Notes: generated by a model not told the origin, from the letters alone. DNA of 64,000 nucleotides from Novosphingobium sp. FKTRR1 (GCF_020404405.1 NZ_JAIZDA010000007.1:1-64000); one strand, 5' to 3'. Numbered from the stretch's first letter, positions 29,220-38,664 are shown. A program made the numbers and translations.

Positions 29220-29564
29220 TCAGCCGCTGTTGGCGTGAGTCTGCGGGCCAGAGGAATCGGCAACGTCGCTGTCCACCGAAGGGTCCAGCGGCACTTCGTC
29301 CTCGGGCGGGTGGTTTACATCGAGGTCGGGGCTGGGGTCGGCGGGCAGATCGACCGAATCGACCATCGGCTGCGGCGGGGCGGCTGGCTGCATGGCAAGC
29401 TGCTCGGCCTTGCGCGCCCGCTGATCGGCGGCATCCGCGCGCGCTTCGGCGGCAGCGACCCGTTGTTCAAGCGCAGCGATCCGCTCATCGGACGATCCGC
29501 ACCCTGCCAACACCAACGCAGGCGTTGCGGCCAGCAGGAGAGGGAGCCTGCGGCGCAACGCCAT
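29220..29564 (-). CDS. Small lipoprotein with coiled-coil segment
   Basis: 114 residues. A signal peptide with lipobox (PALVLAGC) is followed by a predicted short coiled coil (RIAALEQRVAAAEARADAAD) and an acidic Pro/Asp-rich tail. No family recognised; the layout resembles small periplasmic anchor lipoproteins. The start is the ATG at 29564; no strong ribosome binding site is visible, and an upstream ATG at 29621 is possible. Confidence 0.6.
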   Translation of the reverse strand: MALRRRLPLLLAATPALVLAGCGSSDERIAALEQRVAAAEARADAADQRARKAEQLAMQPAAPPQPMVDSVDLPADPSPDLDVNHPPEDEVPLDPSVDSDVADSSGPQTHANSG

Positions 29565-29688
29565 GCGTAAGGGAGGGCTTGAGGGAGGGCCGTTGCGGGC
29601 AGAAGCGTGGTTCGGTGCCATTGCGCGGCAACGCTAACACGCAAAGGTTACCCGAACCTCACTGGTTGCAGGTGTCGCTCCGATGCGA

Positions 29689-29922
29689 TCAATCCGCGAT
29701 CAGCGCGATTGCCAGATAGATCAGGATCAGCGACCCAAAGCCGACCAGCGTACCGATCACCCAGGCGATCCGGACCAGCAGGACGTCGACCCCGCAATAG
29801 TCGGCAATGCCCGAGCAGACGCCGAACAGCTTGCCGCGCGCCTTGTTCAGGCGAAAGCCGGAACCACTGCGAACGGGTTGCGAGGGGCGGACGGCCGAGT
29901 CTTCAAAGCGCAGGTCGCTCAT
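29689..29922 (-). CDS. PspC domain protein
   Basis: 77 residues. One PspC domain: the conserved FRLNKARGKLFGVCSGIADY segment is followed by a hydrophobic tail (IAWVIGTLVGFGSLILIYLAIALIA) forming one or two helices. PspC is a membrane component of phage-shock envelope stress responses; here there is no pspA or pspB beside it. The ATG at 29922 overlaps the stop of the 47-codon frame upstream (ATGA). Confidence 0.85.
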   Translation of the reverse strand: MSDLRFEDSAVRPSQPVRSGSGFRLNKARGKLFGVCSGIADYCGVDVLLVRIAWVIGTLVGFGSLILIYLAIALIAD

Positions 29923-30062
29923 GCCACGTGCTCCATGCTGGTGTGGTTGGAAGAGGCTGCAACCGCAGGCACCGCAAGGGTCTGGCTGAACAGCGCGAAA
30001 GACAGGGCCAGCGCCATCGCGGCGGCTGCGGTCGGCAGGGTGATGAAGTTCAGGCGGTTCAT
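29919..30062 (-). CDS. 47-residue exported or membrane peptide, coupled to pspC
   Basis: A frame of 47 codons from ATG 30062 to TGA 29919, behind a good AAGGAA ribosome binding site. The peptide starts MNRLNFITLP, has one hydrophobic stretch rich in Ala and Leu (residues 9-35), and a short polar tail SSNHTSMEHVA. It may be a small membrane protein or a cleaved secreted peptide. The four-base overlap with pspC indicates translational coupling. Family not recognised; coding status rests on the ribosome binding site and the overlap. Confidence 0.6.
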   Translation of the reverse strand: MNRLNFITLPTAAAAMALALSFALFSQTLAVPAVAASSNHTSMEHVA

Positions 30063-30539
30063 GACAGGTTCCTTCTATGGCTAAGGTTGTTGGTATTGTT
30101 GGCCTGGCGGATCGTCCGTTCGGCCGTTGCCCCAGCCTTCGCATAACCCGTGCCAAATGCCGGAATGGCGGAAAACCGGCTGTTTCCAGCAAGAGAGGTC
30201 TGAGAACCCTTGTGGAAATTCCCATCAGTTGGCGAAATTGCCGATTCTGGAAATGTCTGGTTGGTGAAATCCACCTGAAGTCCCGGGCGCCACTGGTCTT
30301 GATCGGTGGCGGTGATCCGTGCGGGCCTGTCGGGGTGCGCGGACAGCATTGTCGTCTTGGTGCAGGCACCGGTGGCTGCTGCACGTCTGGCGCTCGACAG
30401 AGTCTGCCGCGCTGTCACTAACACTTGCAAATCGGGAAGAGCGCGCTTATCTGGCGCTCATCCCGACATTGTGAAAGCAACGTCAGGCTGGTCCCGCAGG
30501 GCACCGGCTCGGAACCGCTTTTGCCGAACAGGAACGCGC
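30063..30539. other. 477-base divergent intergenic region
   Basis: Lies between the 47-residue peptide gene on the minus strand and rimP on the plus strand. No convincing gene is present; the frame that continues rimP upstream lacks conserved sequence. It must hold both promoters. A strong stem-loop lies at 30433-30465 in the rimP leader. Confidence 0.6.
30433..30465 (+). promoter_or_regulatory. Stem-loop in rimP leader
   Basis: CGGGA (30433-30437) pairs with TCCCG (30461-30465), and inside it GAGCGC pairs with GCGCTC, leaving a nine-base loop and a small A/A bulge. It lies about 75 bases before the rimP start. No U-run follows, so it is probably not a terminator; a role in controlling the rimP-nusA-infB operon is inferred only from position. 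Confidence 0.4.
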
Positions 30540-31100
30540 ATGGTCGACATTGCCCGCATTATCGAGATCGTTGAGCCCGAGGCGAAAGCCATGGGCGTCG
30601 ATCTTGTGCGGGTCGCCTATTTCGGCAAGACCGAAGTGGGGGATGAAGAGCATACGTTGCAGATCATGGCCGAACGGCCTGAAACCGGGCAGTTGCTGAT
30701 CGTCGATTGCGCCGCGTTGTCGCACCGCATTTCCGACCGGATCGATGCGCTGGAAGATGCGGGCGAGGTGCTGATCACCGATGCCTATCGTCTGGAAGTC
30801 AGCTCGCCCGGTATCGACCGTCCGCTGACCCGCCCCAAGGACTTCGCCGCCTGGGTGGGCCATGAAGCGCGGATCGAGTTGAAGGAGCTGCTGGGCGCGC
30901 GCAAGCGCTTCCGGGGCGACCTCGTCGGCTTCGCGTCAGACAGCGAAGTGATTTCGATCGAGGACGAAGGTGTGGTATACGAAGTGCCGTTCGCGCTCGT
31001 AAGCCACGCGAAACTATTGCTGACTGACAAGCTGATTGCCGCTTCCCGACCGCTGGATACCAGTGGTGCGGATGACATCGTCGAAGAACAGGAAGACTAA
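30540..31100 (+). CDS. rimP: Ribosome maturation factor RimP
   Basis: 186 residues; aids 30S subunit assembly. Typical segments: VDIARIIEIVEPEAKAMGVDLV, DCAALSHRISDRIDALE, and YRLEVSSPGIDRPLTRPKDF. First gene of the conserved rimP-nusA-ylxR-infB block. The ATG at 30540 follows CAGGAAC; nusA begins three bases after the stop. Confidence 0.95.
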   Translation: MVDIARIIEIVEPEAKAMGVDLVRVAYFGKTEVGDEEHTLQIMAERPETGQLLIVDCAALSHRISDRIDALEDAGEVLITDAYRLEVSSPGIDRPLTRPKDFAAWVGHEARIELKELLGARKRFRGDLVGFASDSEVISIEDEGVVYEVPFALVSHAKLLLTDKLIAASRPLDTSGADDIVEEQED

Positions 31101-31103
31101 ACC

Positions 31104-32753
31104 ATGGCCAGTGCGATTTCTGCCAACCGCGCCGAGCTGCTCGCAATCGCCAACGCGGTCGCGACGGAGAAGATGATCGACAAGTCGATCGTCATCGAGG
31201 CCATGGAGGAGGCTATCCAGAAGTCGGCGCGCAACCGCTATGGCGCCGAGAACGACATCCGTGCCAAACTTGACCCGCGCACCGGCGACTTGCGTCTGTG
31301 GCGCGTTGTCGAAGTGGTCGAAGAGGTCGAGGACTACTTCAAGCAGGTTGACGCCAAGCAGGCTGAAAAGCTGCAGCCGGGCGCCAAGGTCGGCGACTTC
31401 ATCGTCGATCCGTTGCCGCCGGTGGATCTTGGGCGCATCGATGCGCAGTCGGCCAAGCAGGTGATCTTCCAGAAGGTCCGCGATGCCGAGCGCGATCGCC
31501 AGTACGACGAGTTCAAGGACCGCGCGGGCGAAGTCATCACCGGCGTGATCAAGTCGGTCGAATTTGGCCACGTGATCGTCAACCTTGGCCGCGCCGAAGG
31601 CGTGATTCGCCGTGACCAGCAGATCCCCCGCGAAGTCCCCCGCGTGGGTGAGCGGGTGCGCGCGCTGATCATGAAGGTCGAGCGCCAGAACCGTGGCCCG
31701 CAGATCTTCCTGTCGCGCGCCCACCCCGACTTCATGAAGAAGCTGTTCGCGCAGGAAGTCCCCGAAATCTATGACGGGATCATCACGATCAAGGCCGCAG
31801 CCCGCGATCCGGGCAGCCGCGCCAAGATCGGCGTGATCAGCCGCGATTCGAGCATCGACCCGGTCGGCGCCTGCGTCGGCATGAAGGGCAGCCGCGTGCA
31901 GGCGGTGGTGCAGGAACTGCAGGGCGAAAAGATCGACATCATCCCCTGGAGCGAAGACACCGCCACCTTCGTGGTCAACGCGCTGCAGCCGGCCACCGTC
32001 AGCCGCGTCGTGATCGACGAGGAAGACAGCCGCATCGAAGTGGTGGTTCCCGACGATCAGCTTTCGCTGGCGATCGGTCGTCGTGGCCAGAACGTGCGCC
32101 TTGCTTCGTCGCTGACCGGTTCGGCCATCGACATCATGACCGAGGCTGAGGCGAGCGAGAAGCGTCAGAAGGAATTCGCCGAGCGTTCCAAGACGTTCGA
32201 AGAAGAACTCGACGTCGATGAAACGCTGTCGCAGTTGCTGGTGGCCGAAGGCTTCAGCGAGCTGGAAGAAGTCGCCTACATCGACATCAGCGAACTGGCG
32301 ACGATCGAAGGCTTCGACGAAGAGCTGGCCGCCGAACTGCAAAGCCGCGCGGCCGAGGCACTGGAACGTCGCGAAGACGGGCAGCGCGAAGAGCGTCGCG
32401 GGCTCGGTGTCGAGGATGCACTGGCCGACCTGCCGCACCTGACCGAGGCGATGCTCGTCACGCTGGGCAAGGCGGGGATCAAGACGCTTGACGATCTGGC
32501 CGATCTGGCAACCGACGAACTGATCGCCAAGAAGCGCGTCAACGAACAGCGCCGCCGCAGCAACAACACCGAAAACCGTCGTGACCGTTCCGAACGGACC
32601 GAGGACAAGGGTGGCGTGCTGGGCGAATACGGCCTTAGCGAAGAGCAGGGTAACGAGATCATCATGGCAGCACGCGCGCACTGGTTCGACGATGAACCCG
32701 CGCAAGACGTTTCCTCTGTCGAGGAGGCCGCCGATGCGGAATCCTCACAATGA
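31104..32753 (+). CDS. nusA: Transcription termination/antitermination factor NusA
   Basis: 549 residues. N-terminal RNA-polymerase-binding domain, S1 domain (GEVITGVIKSVEFGHVIVNL), two KH domains (IGVISRDSSIDPVGACVGMKG; DQLSLAIGRRGQNVRLAS) and a C-terminal helix-hairpin-helix region with an acidic tail. It controls pausing, termination and antitermination. Its last 20 bases overlap the ylxR start. Confidence 0.97.
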   Translation: MASAISANRAELLAIANAVATEKMIDKSIVIEAMEEAIQKSARNRYGAENDIRAKLDPRTGDLRLWRVVEVVEEVEDYFKQVDAKQAEKLQPGAKVGDFIVDPLPPVDLGRIDAQSAKQVIFQKVRDAERDRQYDEFKDRAGEVITGVIKSVEFGHVIVNLGRAEGVIRRDQQIPREVPRVGERVRALIMKVERQNRGPQIFLSRAHPDFMKKLFAQEVPEIYDGIITIKAAARDPGSRAKIGVISRDSSIDPVGACVGMKGSRVQAVVQELQGEKIDIIPWSEDTATFVVNALQPATVSRVVIDEEDSRIEVVVPDDQLSLAIGRRGQNVRLASSLTGSAIDIMTEAEASEKRQKEFAERSKTFEEELDVDETLSQLLVAEGFSELEEVAYIDISELATIEGFDEELAAELQSRAAEALERREDGQREERRGLGVEDALADLPHLTEAMLVTLGKAGIKTLDDLADLATDELIAKKRVNEQRRRSNNTENRRDRSERTEDKGGVLGEYGLSEEQGNEIIMAARAHWFDDEPAQDVSSVEEAADAESSQ

Positions 32754-33504
32754 GCCGCTAAGCTCCGACATCTTGGTCGACGCACCGGCGGGCAAGGTTC
32801 CGCCGGAGCGCAAGTGTGTGCTGACCGGGCGTCATGACGCCCGCGACAGTCTGCTTCGGCTTGCCATTTCGCCCGATGGGCTGGTGCTGCCCGATGTGCT
32901 GGCGCGTGCGCCGGGACGCGGCGCCTGGCTGGGTGTCACCCGCACCGAACTGGACGAGGCTTTGGCGCGCGGCAAGTTGCGCGGCGCGCTGGCGCGTGCG
33001 TTCAAGGGCGCGCCGCTGACCATTCCCGATGATCTGTCAGAACGCATTGTTCTGGCATTCACCCGCCTGCTGACCGACCGGCTTGGTATCGAGCTGCGTT
33101 CCGGCAACATGGTGCTGGGCACCGAAAAGATCGCCAACGCGGCGCGCAGCGGTGCGGTGACGTTCCTTGCGCATGCCAGCGACGCCGGTGCCGATGGCGC
33201 GGGCAAGCTGGCGCAAGCCTGGCGCGTGGGCGAAGGGGCCGAAGGCTCCGGGCAAAAGGGCATCATCTTGCCGCTGGACCGGGCGGCGTTGTCTGTGGCA
33301 TTGGGCCGCGATAACGTCGTTCATCTGGCGCTCACAGATCCTGCTGCGGCCGATCGGGTCGCGGGGCCGCTGCGGCGACTGCTGCATTTCCTTGAGGCTG
33401 AGTCCGATGGGGCTGGCGTTTCGCCACCGGGTCAACCGGTGCCGGACGCTGTGCTGCCTGCGGAACATGCGGCCAACGACGAATCTGATACGAAGGGCGA
33501 ATGA
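32734..33504 (+). CDS. ylxR: YlxR-type RNA-binding protein with L7Ae-like domain
   Basis: 256 residues, longer than a bare YlxR of about 90. The N-terminal YlxR (DUF448) domain has PERKCVLTGRHDARDSLLRL and GRGAWLG. The second half (LLTDRLGIELRSGNMVLGTE, ITFLAH-like AVTFLAHASDA) resembles the L7Ae/YlxQ fold that in Gram-positives is a separate gene. This fused form is common in alphaproteobacteria. GAGGAGG lies directly upstream of the ATG at 32734, inside nusA, so the two are coupled. Confidence 0.88.
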   Translation: MRNPHNEPLSSDILVDAPAGKVPPERKCVLTGRHDARDSLLRLAISPDGLVLPDVLARAPGRGAWLGVTRTELDEALARGKLRGALARAFKGAPLTIPDDLSERIVLAFTRLLTDRLGIELRSGNMVLGTEKIANAARSGAVTFLAHASDAGADGAGKLAQAWRVGEGAEGSGQKGIILPLDRAALSVALGRDNVVHLALTDPAAADRVAGPLRRLLHFLEAESDGAGVSPPGQPVPDAVLPAEHAANDESDTKGE

Positions 33505-33509
33505 GTTAA

Positions 33510-36146
33510 ATGAGCGATAGCGACAAGAAGCCGACACTGGGCCGCAGGCCGCTGGGTCTGAAGACCTCGGTGGAGGCCGGAGAGGTCAAGCAGACCTTCA
33601 GCCACGGTCGCACCAACAAGGTGGTGGTCGAGGTAAAGCGGCGCAAGCTGATGGGACGTCCGGGCGAGGCAGCCAGCCCCGCTCCAGAAGCGCCGCGCGC
33701 GCCCGCTCCGGCCCAGCCGGTGGCTCGGCCTACGCCGCCGCCGCCGCCGCCCGCTCCTCCGGCCGCATCGCGTGAGACGCGGCAGGAACTGCAGGCACGC
33801 TTGCTGCGTGAAGCCGAGGAAGCCCGTCAGGCTGCGCTCGAAGCAGCCAACCGGCGCGAGCAGGAAGCACGCTTGCGCGCCATCGAGGAAGAGCGTCGCC
33901 GGGTCGAAGAGGCGCGCCGGGCCAGTGAGCCTGCCGCCAGCGAACCCGAAACTCCCGCGGCACCGGTTGCAGCAGCGCCCGAGCCGGTTGCCCAGCAGCC
34001 GGTCGCGGAGCCGGTAGTCGTGGCAACGCCTGCCGTTGCCGCCGAGCCGAAGGTCGATGCGCCTGTAACAGCGCCCGTTGCCGCTGTGGCAGCGCCTGTG
34101 GCTTCGGCTGCAGCGCCTGCCGCCACCACAGCGCCTGCCGCCGCACCGGCGCCGCGCCGGTTCACGCCGGTTGCGCCGATCAAGCGCCCGGAACCCGCGG
34201 CCAAGAAGCCGGTACATGCGCCGCGCGACAAGAACGCGGTCGATCGCCGTCAGGCGGGCAAGCTGACCGTCACCCGCGCGCTCAACGAGGATGAGGGTGC
34301 CCGCGCCCGTTCGCTCGCTGCGCTCAAGCGCGCCCGCGAAAAGGAACGTCGTGCGCACTTTGCCGGGCAGTCGCAGCCCCGTGAAAAGCAGGTCCGCGAC
34401 GTTGTGGTGCCCGAGGGCATCACCGTGCAGGATCTGGCCAACCGCATGGCTGAAAAGGCTGCGGATCTGGTCAAGGCCTTGTTCAAGATGGGCATGATGG
34501 TCACCATCAACCAGACCATCGATCAGGACACCGCCGAGCTGTTGGTCACCGAATTCGGGCACAACATCCAGCGCGTCAGCGATTCGGACGTCGATATCGA
34601 CACCGCGTCCGACGTCGATACGGCCGAATCGTTGCAGCCGCGTCCGCCGGTGGTCACGATCATGGGCCACGTCGATCACGGCAAGACCAGCCTGCTAGAC
34701 GCGCTGCGCGGCACCGACGTGGTGCGCGGCGAAGCCGGCGGCATCACGCAGCACATCGGCGCCTATCAGATCAAGACCAAGGGTGGCGACTTCATCACCT
34801 TCCTTGATACTCCGGGCCACGAAGCCTTCACCGAAATGCGTATGCGCGGGGCCAACGTCACCGACATCGTCATTCTGGTGGTGGCCGGCGACGACGGGCT
34901 GATGCCGCAGACGATCGAGGCGATCAACCACACCAAGGCGGCCGGCGTGCCGATGATCGTGGCGATCACCAAGTCCGACAAGCCCGAATTCAACCCGCAG
35001 AAGATCCGCGAGCGCCTGCTTGAACACGAGATCATCGTCGAAGCCATGTCGGGCGACGTGCAGGACGTGGAAGTGTCGGCACGCACCGGGGCCGGGCTCG
35101 ATGAGCTGATCGAGAAGATCCTGTTCCAGGCCGAACTGCTCGAACTGAGTGCCAACCCCGACCGCGCCGCCGAAGCGACCGTGATCGAGGCCAAGCTCGA
35201 CAAGGGCAAGGGTCCGCTGGCGACCGTGCTGGTCAACCGTGGCACCCTGCGCGTCGGCGACATTCTGGTGGTCGGCACCCAGTCTGGCCGCGTTCGCGCG
35301 ATGCTTGACGACAAGGGTCGCCAGGTGAAGGAAGCGCCGCCTTCGCTGCCGGTCGAAGTGCTCGGCATCGGCGGTGTGCCGATGGCCGGTGACACGCTGA
35401 CGGTGGTCGAAAACGAAGCGCGCGCGCGCGAAGTTGCCGCCTATCGTCAGGAACTGGCCACGGCCAAGCGCACCACGCAGGCACCTGCCAGCCTTGAAAA
35501 CATGTTCTCGGCGCTCGCCGCCAAGAACACCGTCATCGAATATGCGCTGGTGGTGAAGGCCGACGTGCAGGGTTCGACCGAAGCAATCGTCAATGCGCTC
35601 AACCGCATCTCGACCGACGAGATCAAGGTGCGCATTCTGTCATCAGGCGTGGGTGCGATCACCGAAAGCGATGTCAATCTGGCGCAAGCCAGCGGGGCAC
35701 CGATCGTCGGTTTCAACGTGCGTCCCAACGCCAAGGCGCGCGAGCTGATCGAGCGCAACAAGGTGCGGATGAAGTACTTCGACGTGATCTATCAGCTCAC
35801 CGACGACATCCGTTCGGAAATGGCTGGTGAACTGGGGCCGGAGCGGATCGAAACCGTGGTCGGACGCGCCGAGGTCAAGGAAGTGTTCCCGGCTGGCAAG
35901 CGCGACAAGGCCGCTGGTCTGCTGGTGCTCGAAGGGTACATCCGCAAGGGCATCAATGCGCGTCTCACGCGGCAGGATGTCATCGTCAGCAAGACGGTCA
36001 TCGCCTCGCTGCGCCGGTTCAAGGACGACGTTTCGGAAGTCCGTGCCGGTCTGGAATGCGGCGTTGTGCTGCAGGATACCAACGACATCAAGCCGGGCGA
36101 CATGCTCGAAGTGTTCGACGTCGAGGAGCGCGCCCGCACGCTGTAA
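33510..36146 (+). CDS. infB: Translation initiation factor IF-2
   Basis: 878 residues. Places fMet-tRNA on the 30S subunit as a GTPase. A short conserved N-terminus is followed by a long Ala/Pro/Glu-rich helical linker (about 50-240), the IF2N domain, and the G domain starting with GHVDHGKT near residue 386; DTPGHEAF (G3) and TKSDKPE (G4) follow. Domains II-IV complete the protein. Starts five bases after the ylxR stop; a strong hairpin lies downstream. Confidence 0.97.
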   Translation: MSDSDKKPTLGRRPLGLKTSVEAGEVKQTFSHGRTNKVVVEVKRRKLMGRPGEAASPAPEAPRAPAPAQPVARPTPPPPPPAPPAASRETRQELQARLLREAEEARQAALEAANRREQEARLRAIEEERRRVEEARRASEPAASEPETPAAPVAAAPEPVAQQPVAEPVVVATPAVAAEPKVDAPVTAPVAAVAAPVASAAAPAATTAPAAAPAPRRFTPVAPIKRPEPAAKKPVHAPRDKNAVDRRQAGKLTVTRALNEDEGARARSLAALKRAREKERRAHFAGQSQPREKQVRDVVVPEGITVQDLANRMAEKAADLVKALFKMGMMVTINQTIDQDTAELLVTEFGHNIQRVSDSDVDIDTASDVDTAESLQPRPPVVTIMGHVDHGKTSLLDALRGTDVVRGEAGGITQHIGAYQIKTKGGDFITFLDTPGHEAFTEMRMRGANVTDIVILVVAGDDGLMPQTIEAINHTKAAGVPMIVAITKSDKPEFNPQKIRERLLEHEIIVEAMSGDVQDVEVSARTGAGLDELIEKILFQAELLELSANPDRAAEATVIEAKLDKGKGPLATVLVNRGTLRVGDILVVGTQSGRVRAMLDDKGRQVKEAPPSLPVEVLGIGGVPMAGDTLTVVENEARAREVAAYRQELATAKRTTQAPASLENMFSALAAKNTVIEYALVVKADVQGSTEAIVNALNRISTDEIKVRILSSGVGAITESDVNLAQASGAPIVGFNVRPNAKARELIERNKVRMKYFDVIYQLTDDIRSEMAGELGPERIETVVGRAEVKEVFPAGKRDKAAGLLVLEGYIRKGINARLTRQDVIVSKTVIASLRRFKDDVSEVRAGLECGVVLQDTNDIKPGDMLEVFDVEERARTL

Positions 36147-36180
36147 GGCGGGTTTGCGCGCTGCTTGAGGGCGGAATCAT

Positions 36181-36218
36181 GAAGGGGCGGTCAGCTTGTG
36201 CTGGCCGCCCCTTCCGTT
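36181..36218 (+). terminator. Hairpin terminator after infB
   Basis: AAGGGGCGGTCAGC pairs with GCTGGCCGCCCCTT around a four-base loop (one G-T pair), 36 bases after the infB stop. The following U-run is short (CCGTTTG). It probably separates infB from rbfA, which lies beyond a gene on the other strand. Confidence 0.75.
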
Positions 36219-36262
36219 TGGGCCTGGGTGGATCCCGGCCCTAACTCCACGCCGCCTGGTGT

Positions 36263-36643
36263 TCAGAAGCGATTGGCGGCGATCGAGGCGATCACGCCCG
36301 AAGTGATGGCGACGAGCAGAGCATCGTTGCCCGAACGGACCCAGTGATAACCGCGCGGCGGCTTGCGCAGGCGGTACTGGCGGTATTCCACCACACGGTA
36401 GTTCGGCGCGCGGCGGACATCGAAGCGATCGCCGTTGCGGAAGGGGTTGCCGGCGCGGGCATCGTGGCCACGATGGCGTCCTTTGTTGCCGTTCCACTGC
36501 TGGTCGCGATCAACGCGCCGGCCCTGATCGCGGTCGGCATGATCGCGGTCATGCTGCCCACCCATCGGCTGGGCCATGGCCGGGCTGACGGTGGCGAACG
36601 CCACGGCGAGCGCCACAATCGCGCTGGAAATCTTGGTCATCAT
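36263..36643 (-). CDS. RcnB family periplasmic protein
   Basis: 126 residues. A signal peptide (MMTKISSAIVALAVAFATVSPAMA) is followed by a His/Asp/Arg-rich region (QHDRDHADRDQGRRVDRDQ) and the RcnB domain at the C-terminus (YRQYRLRKPPRGYHWVRSGNDALLVA). RcnB in E. coli modulates nickel and cobalt export; most alphaproteobacterial paralogues are uncharacterised. AAAGGA precedes tandem ATGs at 36643 and 36640. It interrupts the infB-rbfA order on the opposite strand. Confidence 0.85.
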   Translation of the reverse strand: MMTKISSAIVALAVAFATVSPAMAQPMGGQHDRDHADRDQGRRVDRDQQWNGNKGRHRGHDARAGNPFRNGDRFDVRRAPNYRVVEYRQYRLRKPPRGYHWVRSGNDALLVAITSGVIASIAANRF

Positions 36644-36932
36644 GCGGTCCTTTCTCGATACGTCCATTCCACAAACGTACGAGGCTGCTGCTGGATCCTT
36701 CGGCAACGCGTCGCAAATTGTCGCCAATGGCACATCGCCCAGCCAATCCCATGCGGCGTAAGCGGGGCATGGCGCTGAAAGCCTCGCAATTGGCGGCGGT
36801 GCGCTCTATATCGCTGCCAACGATGGCGGTGGCGGTTTTGAAACCGGCGCTGTCTTGATAGTAAACGCCCTGGATGCCAAAGGACGACGTGCCCTGTGCG
36901 CCCGCCCGGCACCTGGCAAAGATGAGATAGAC

Positions 36933-37352
36933 TTGGCCCGCCAGACCCCCGCTCCCGAAGCCCGCTCCGTCCGCCTGCTCAAGGTTGGCGAGCAGGTACG
37001 CCACGTGATTTCCGAACTGCTGATGCGTCAGCATGTCCATGACGATGTGCTGAGTGCGCATACCGTGTCGGTCACCGAAGTGCGCATGTCGCCCGACTTG
37101 CGCCACGCCACCGTGTTCATCAAGCCGCTGCTGGGCAAGGACGAGGATATCGTGCTCAAGGCCTTGCGGACCAACACGGCCTATTTCCAGAAGGAAGTGG
37201 CGGGCAAGCTGAAGCTCAAGTACGCCGCGAAAGTGCGCTTTCAGGCGGATGACAGCTTCGATGTGGCGAGCCACATCGACAGCCTGCTGGCCGATCCGCG
37301 CGTGGCCCGCGATATCGTGGCCGAAGGCGATGCGGATGACTCCGCAAGCTGA
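36933..37352 (+). CDS. rbfA: Ribosome-binding factor A
   Basis: 139 residues; needed for 16S rRNA 5' end maturation and cold growth. Conserved: [40 protein letters not shown] and [19 protein letters not shown]. No ATG is available upstream of the conserved part. TTG at 36933 ([12 protein letters not shown]) gives the common family start; another TTG at 36855 would add 26 residues. Confidence 0.9.
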   Translation: MARQTPAPEARSVRLLKVGEQVRHVISELLMRQHVHDDVLSAHTVSVTEVRMSPDLRHATVFIKPLLGKDEDIVLKALRTNTAYFQKEVAGKLKLKYAAKVRFQADDSFDVASHIDSLLADPRVARDIVAEGDADDSAS

Positions 37353-37373
37353 TTGACGGACGATGGGCGCCGA

Positions 37374-37955
37374 TTAGTCGCGCACCATCCGCGCGCTGAT
37401 CCTGACTGCGACCATGCGGCCGATGATCCACGGAAACGCCCGCATGCCAAAGGCATAGCGGTCGATCGTGGTGGTTCCGGTGATCGTGATCGGCTGGTAT
37501 CCCGCCGTTTCGATCGGCGGGATCGAAAAGGTGACCGCAAGCTTGACCGGCTGGGTCACGCCGCGCGCGGTCATCTTGCCCTCGACGGTGGCGCTCTTGG
37601 CGCCGGTCATGGTCATGCGGCTGCCAACGAAATGCAGGATCGGGTGGTGCGCCACGTCGAAGAACTGGCGTCCGCGCAGCCGTTGCGTTTCGGAATCGCC
37701 GGTGGTCAGCGTCCGGGCGTCGATATCGACCGCCATGGCCATGCCTTCAAGGTTGGTGGGCGAGACATCGAACGTGCCGGTCATGTCGGGGAAGTGGGCG
37801 CTCTTGCTCGAAAAGCCGAAGAACGCGACTTTGGCATCGACGTGGCTGGCGGCCTTGTCCACGACATAGCGCAGCGTTTCTTGCGCGCTGGCGGTGAGCG
37901 GAGCCAACATTGTCAGCATGGCAATCGGCAAGCAGGCCCTCTGGGATAGGGTCAT
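37374..37955 (-). CDS. YceI family periplasmic lipid-binding protein
   Basis: 193 residues with a signal peptide ending LAPLTASAQ. The YceI lipocalin-like barrel is seen in YVVDKAASHVDAKVAFFGFS, LRGRQFFDVAHHPILHF and MTARGVTQPVKLAVTF. Members bind polyisoprenoids or other amphiphiles in the periplasm. The ATG at 37955 is chosen at the signal peptide; the frame extends further upstream without conservation. Converges with rbfA. Confidence 0.88.
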   Translation of the reverse strand: MTLSQRACLPIAMLTMLAPLTASAQETLRYVVDKAASHVDAKVAFFGFSSKSAHFPDMTGTFDVSPTNLEGMAMAVDIDARTLTTGDSETQRLRGRQFFDVAHHPILHFVGSRMTMTGAKSATVEGKMTARGVTQPVKLAVTFSIPPIETAGYQPITITGTTTIDRYAFGMRAFPWIIGRMVAVRISARMVRD

Positions 37956-38028
37956 CGGCACTGGTACTCCTGCGGGGGTGCTTGGGTATTTCTTGGTTGC
38001 GGCATTGGCCTTTGCCCGGTGACGCCCT

Positions 38029-38664
38029 ATGTCAGTCGCGCCCATGGCCAAGCTCTTCTTCTACTATGCCAGTATGAACGCAGGCAAATCGACCAACCTG
38101 TTGCAGGCGGATTTCAATTACCGCGAGCGGGGTATGGAGACCATGCTGTGGACGGCGGCATTCGACAACCGGACCTTGGGGCAGGGCCCTTCAGGGCAAG
38201 AGGACGTGCCATCCATCTCCAGCCGCGTCGGGCTCAACGCGATGGCGCGGGGCTTCACGGCAGGAACCGACTTGCGCGCCGAAGTGCTTGCCCGCCACGC
38301 GGAGACACCGCTTGCCTGCGTGCTGGTGGATGAGGCGCAGTTCCTGAGTCATGCACAAGTCTGGCAACTGGCCGATATCGTCGATCGCGCGGGCATTCCG
38401 GTGCTGTGCTATGGCTTACGTACCGATTTCCGGGGCAACTTGTTCGAAGGGTCTGCGGCTCTGCTTGGTCTTGCCGATGAACTGGTCGAAGTGAAAGCGG
38501 TATGCCACTGCGGCCGCAAGGCGACGATGAACGTGCGGCTCGATGCCGACGGCAGCCCGCTGCACACCGGCGCGCAGACCGAGGTCGGCGGCAACGAGCG
38601 ATATCTCACTTTGTGCCGCGCCCATTTCAGCGAGGCGCTGCGTCCCGGAGTCCCCGATGTCTGA
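38029..38664 (+). CDS. tdk: Thymidine kinase
   Basis: Phosphorylates thymidine for salvage. 211 residues of the type II family. P-loop YASMNAGKSTNLLQ near the N-terminus, Walker B ACVLVDEAQFL, lasso region TEVGGNERYLTLC, and zinc cysteines in CHCGRKA and TLCRAHF. The start may be 38029 or the ATG at 38044 (MAKLFFYY), which is nearer the conserved part. Its end overlaps the next gene by eight bases. Confidence 0.93.
   Translation: MSVAPMAKLFFYYASMNAGKSTNLLQADFNYRERGMETMLWTAAFDNRTLGQGPSGQEDVPSISSRVGLNAMARGFTAGTDLRAEVLARHAETPLACVLVDEAQFLSHAQVWQLADIVDRAGIPVLCYGLRTDFRGNLFEGSAALLGLADELVEVKAVCHCGRKATMNVRLDADGSPLHTGAQTEVGGNERYLTLCRAHFSEALRPGVPDV

Noticed and set aside
31014..32705. A 563-codon minus-strand frame opposite nusA
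   Set aside because: Entirely antisense to nusA with the composition of a shadow frame and no ribosome binding site.
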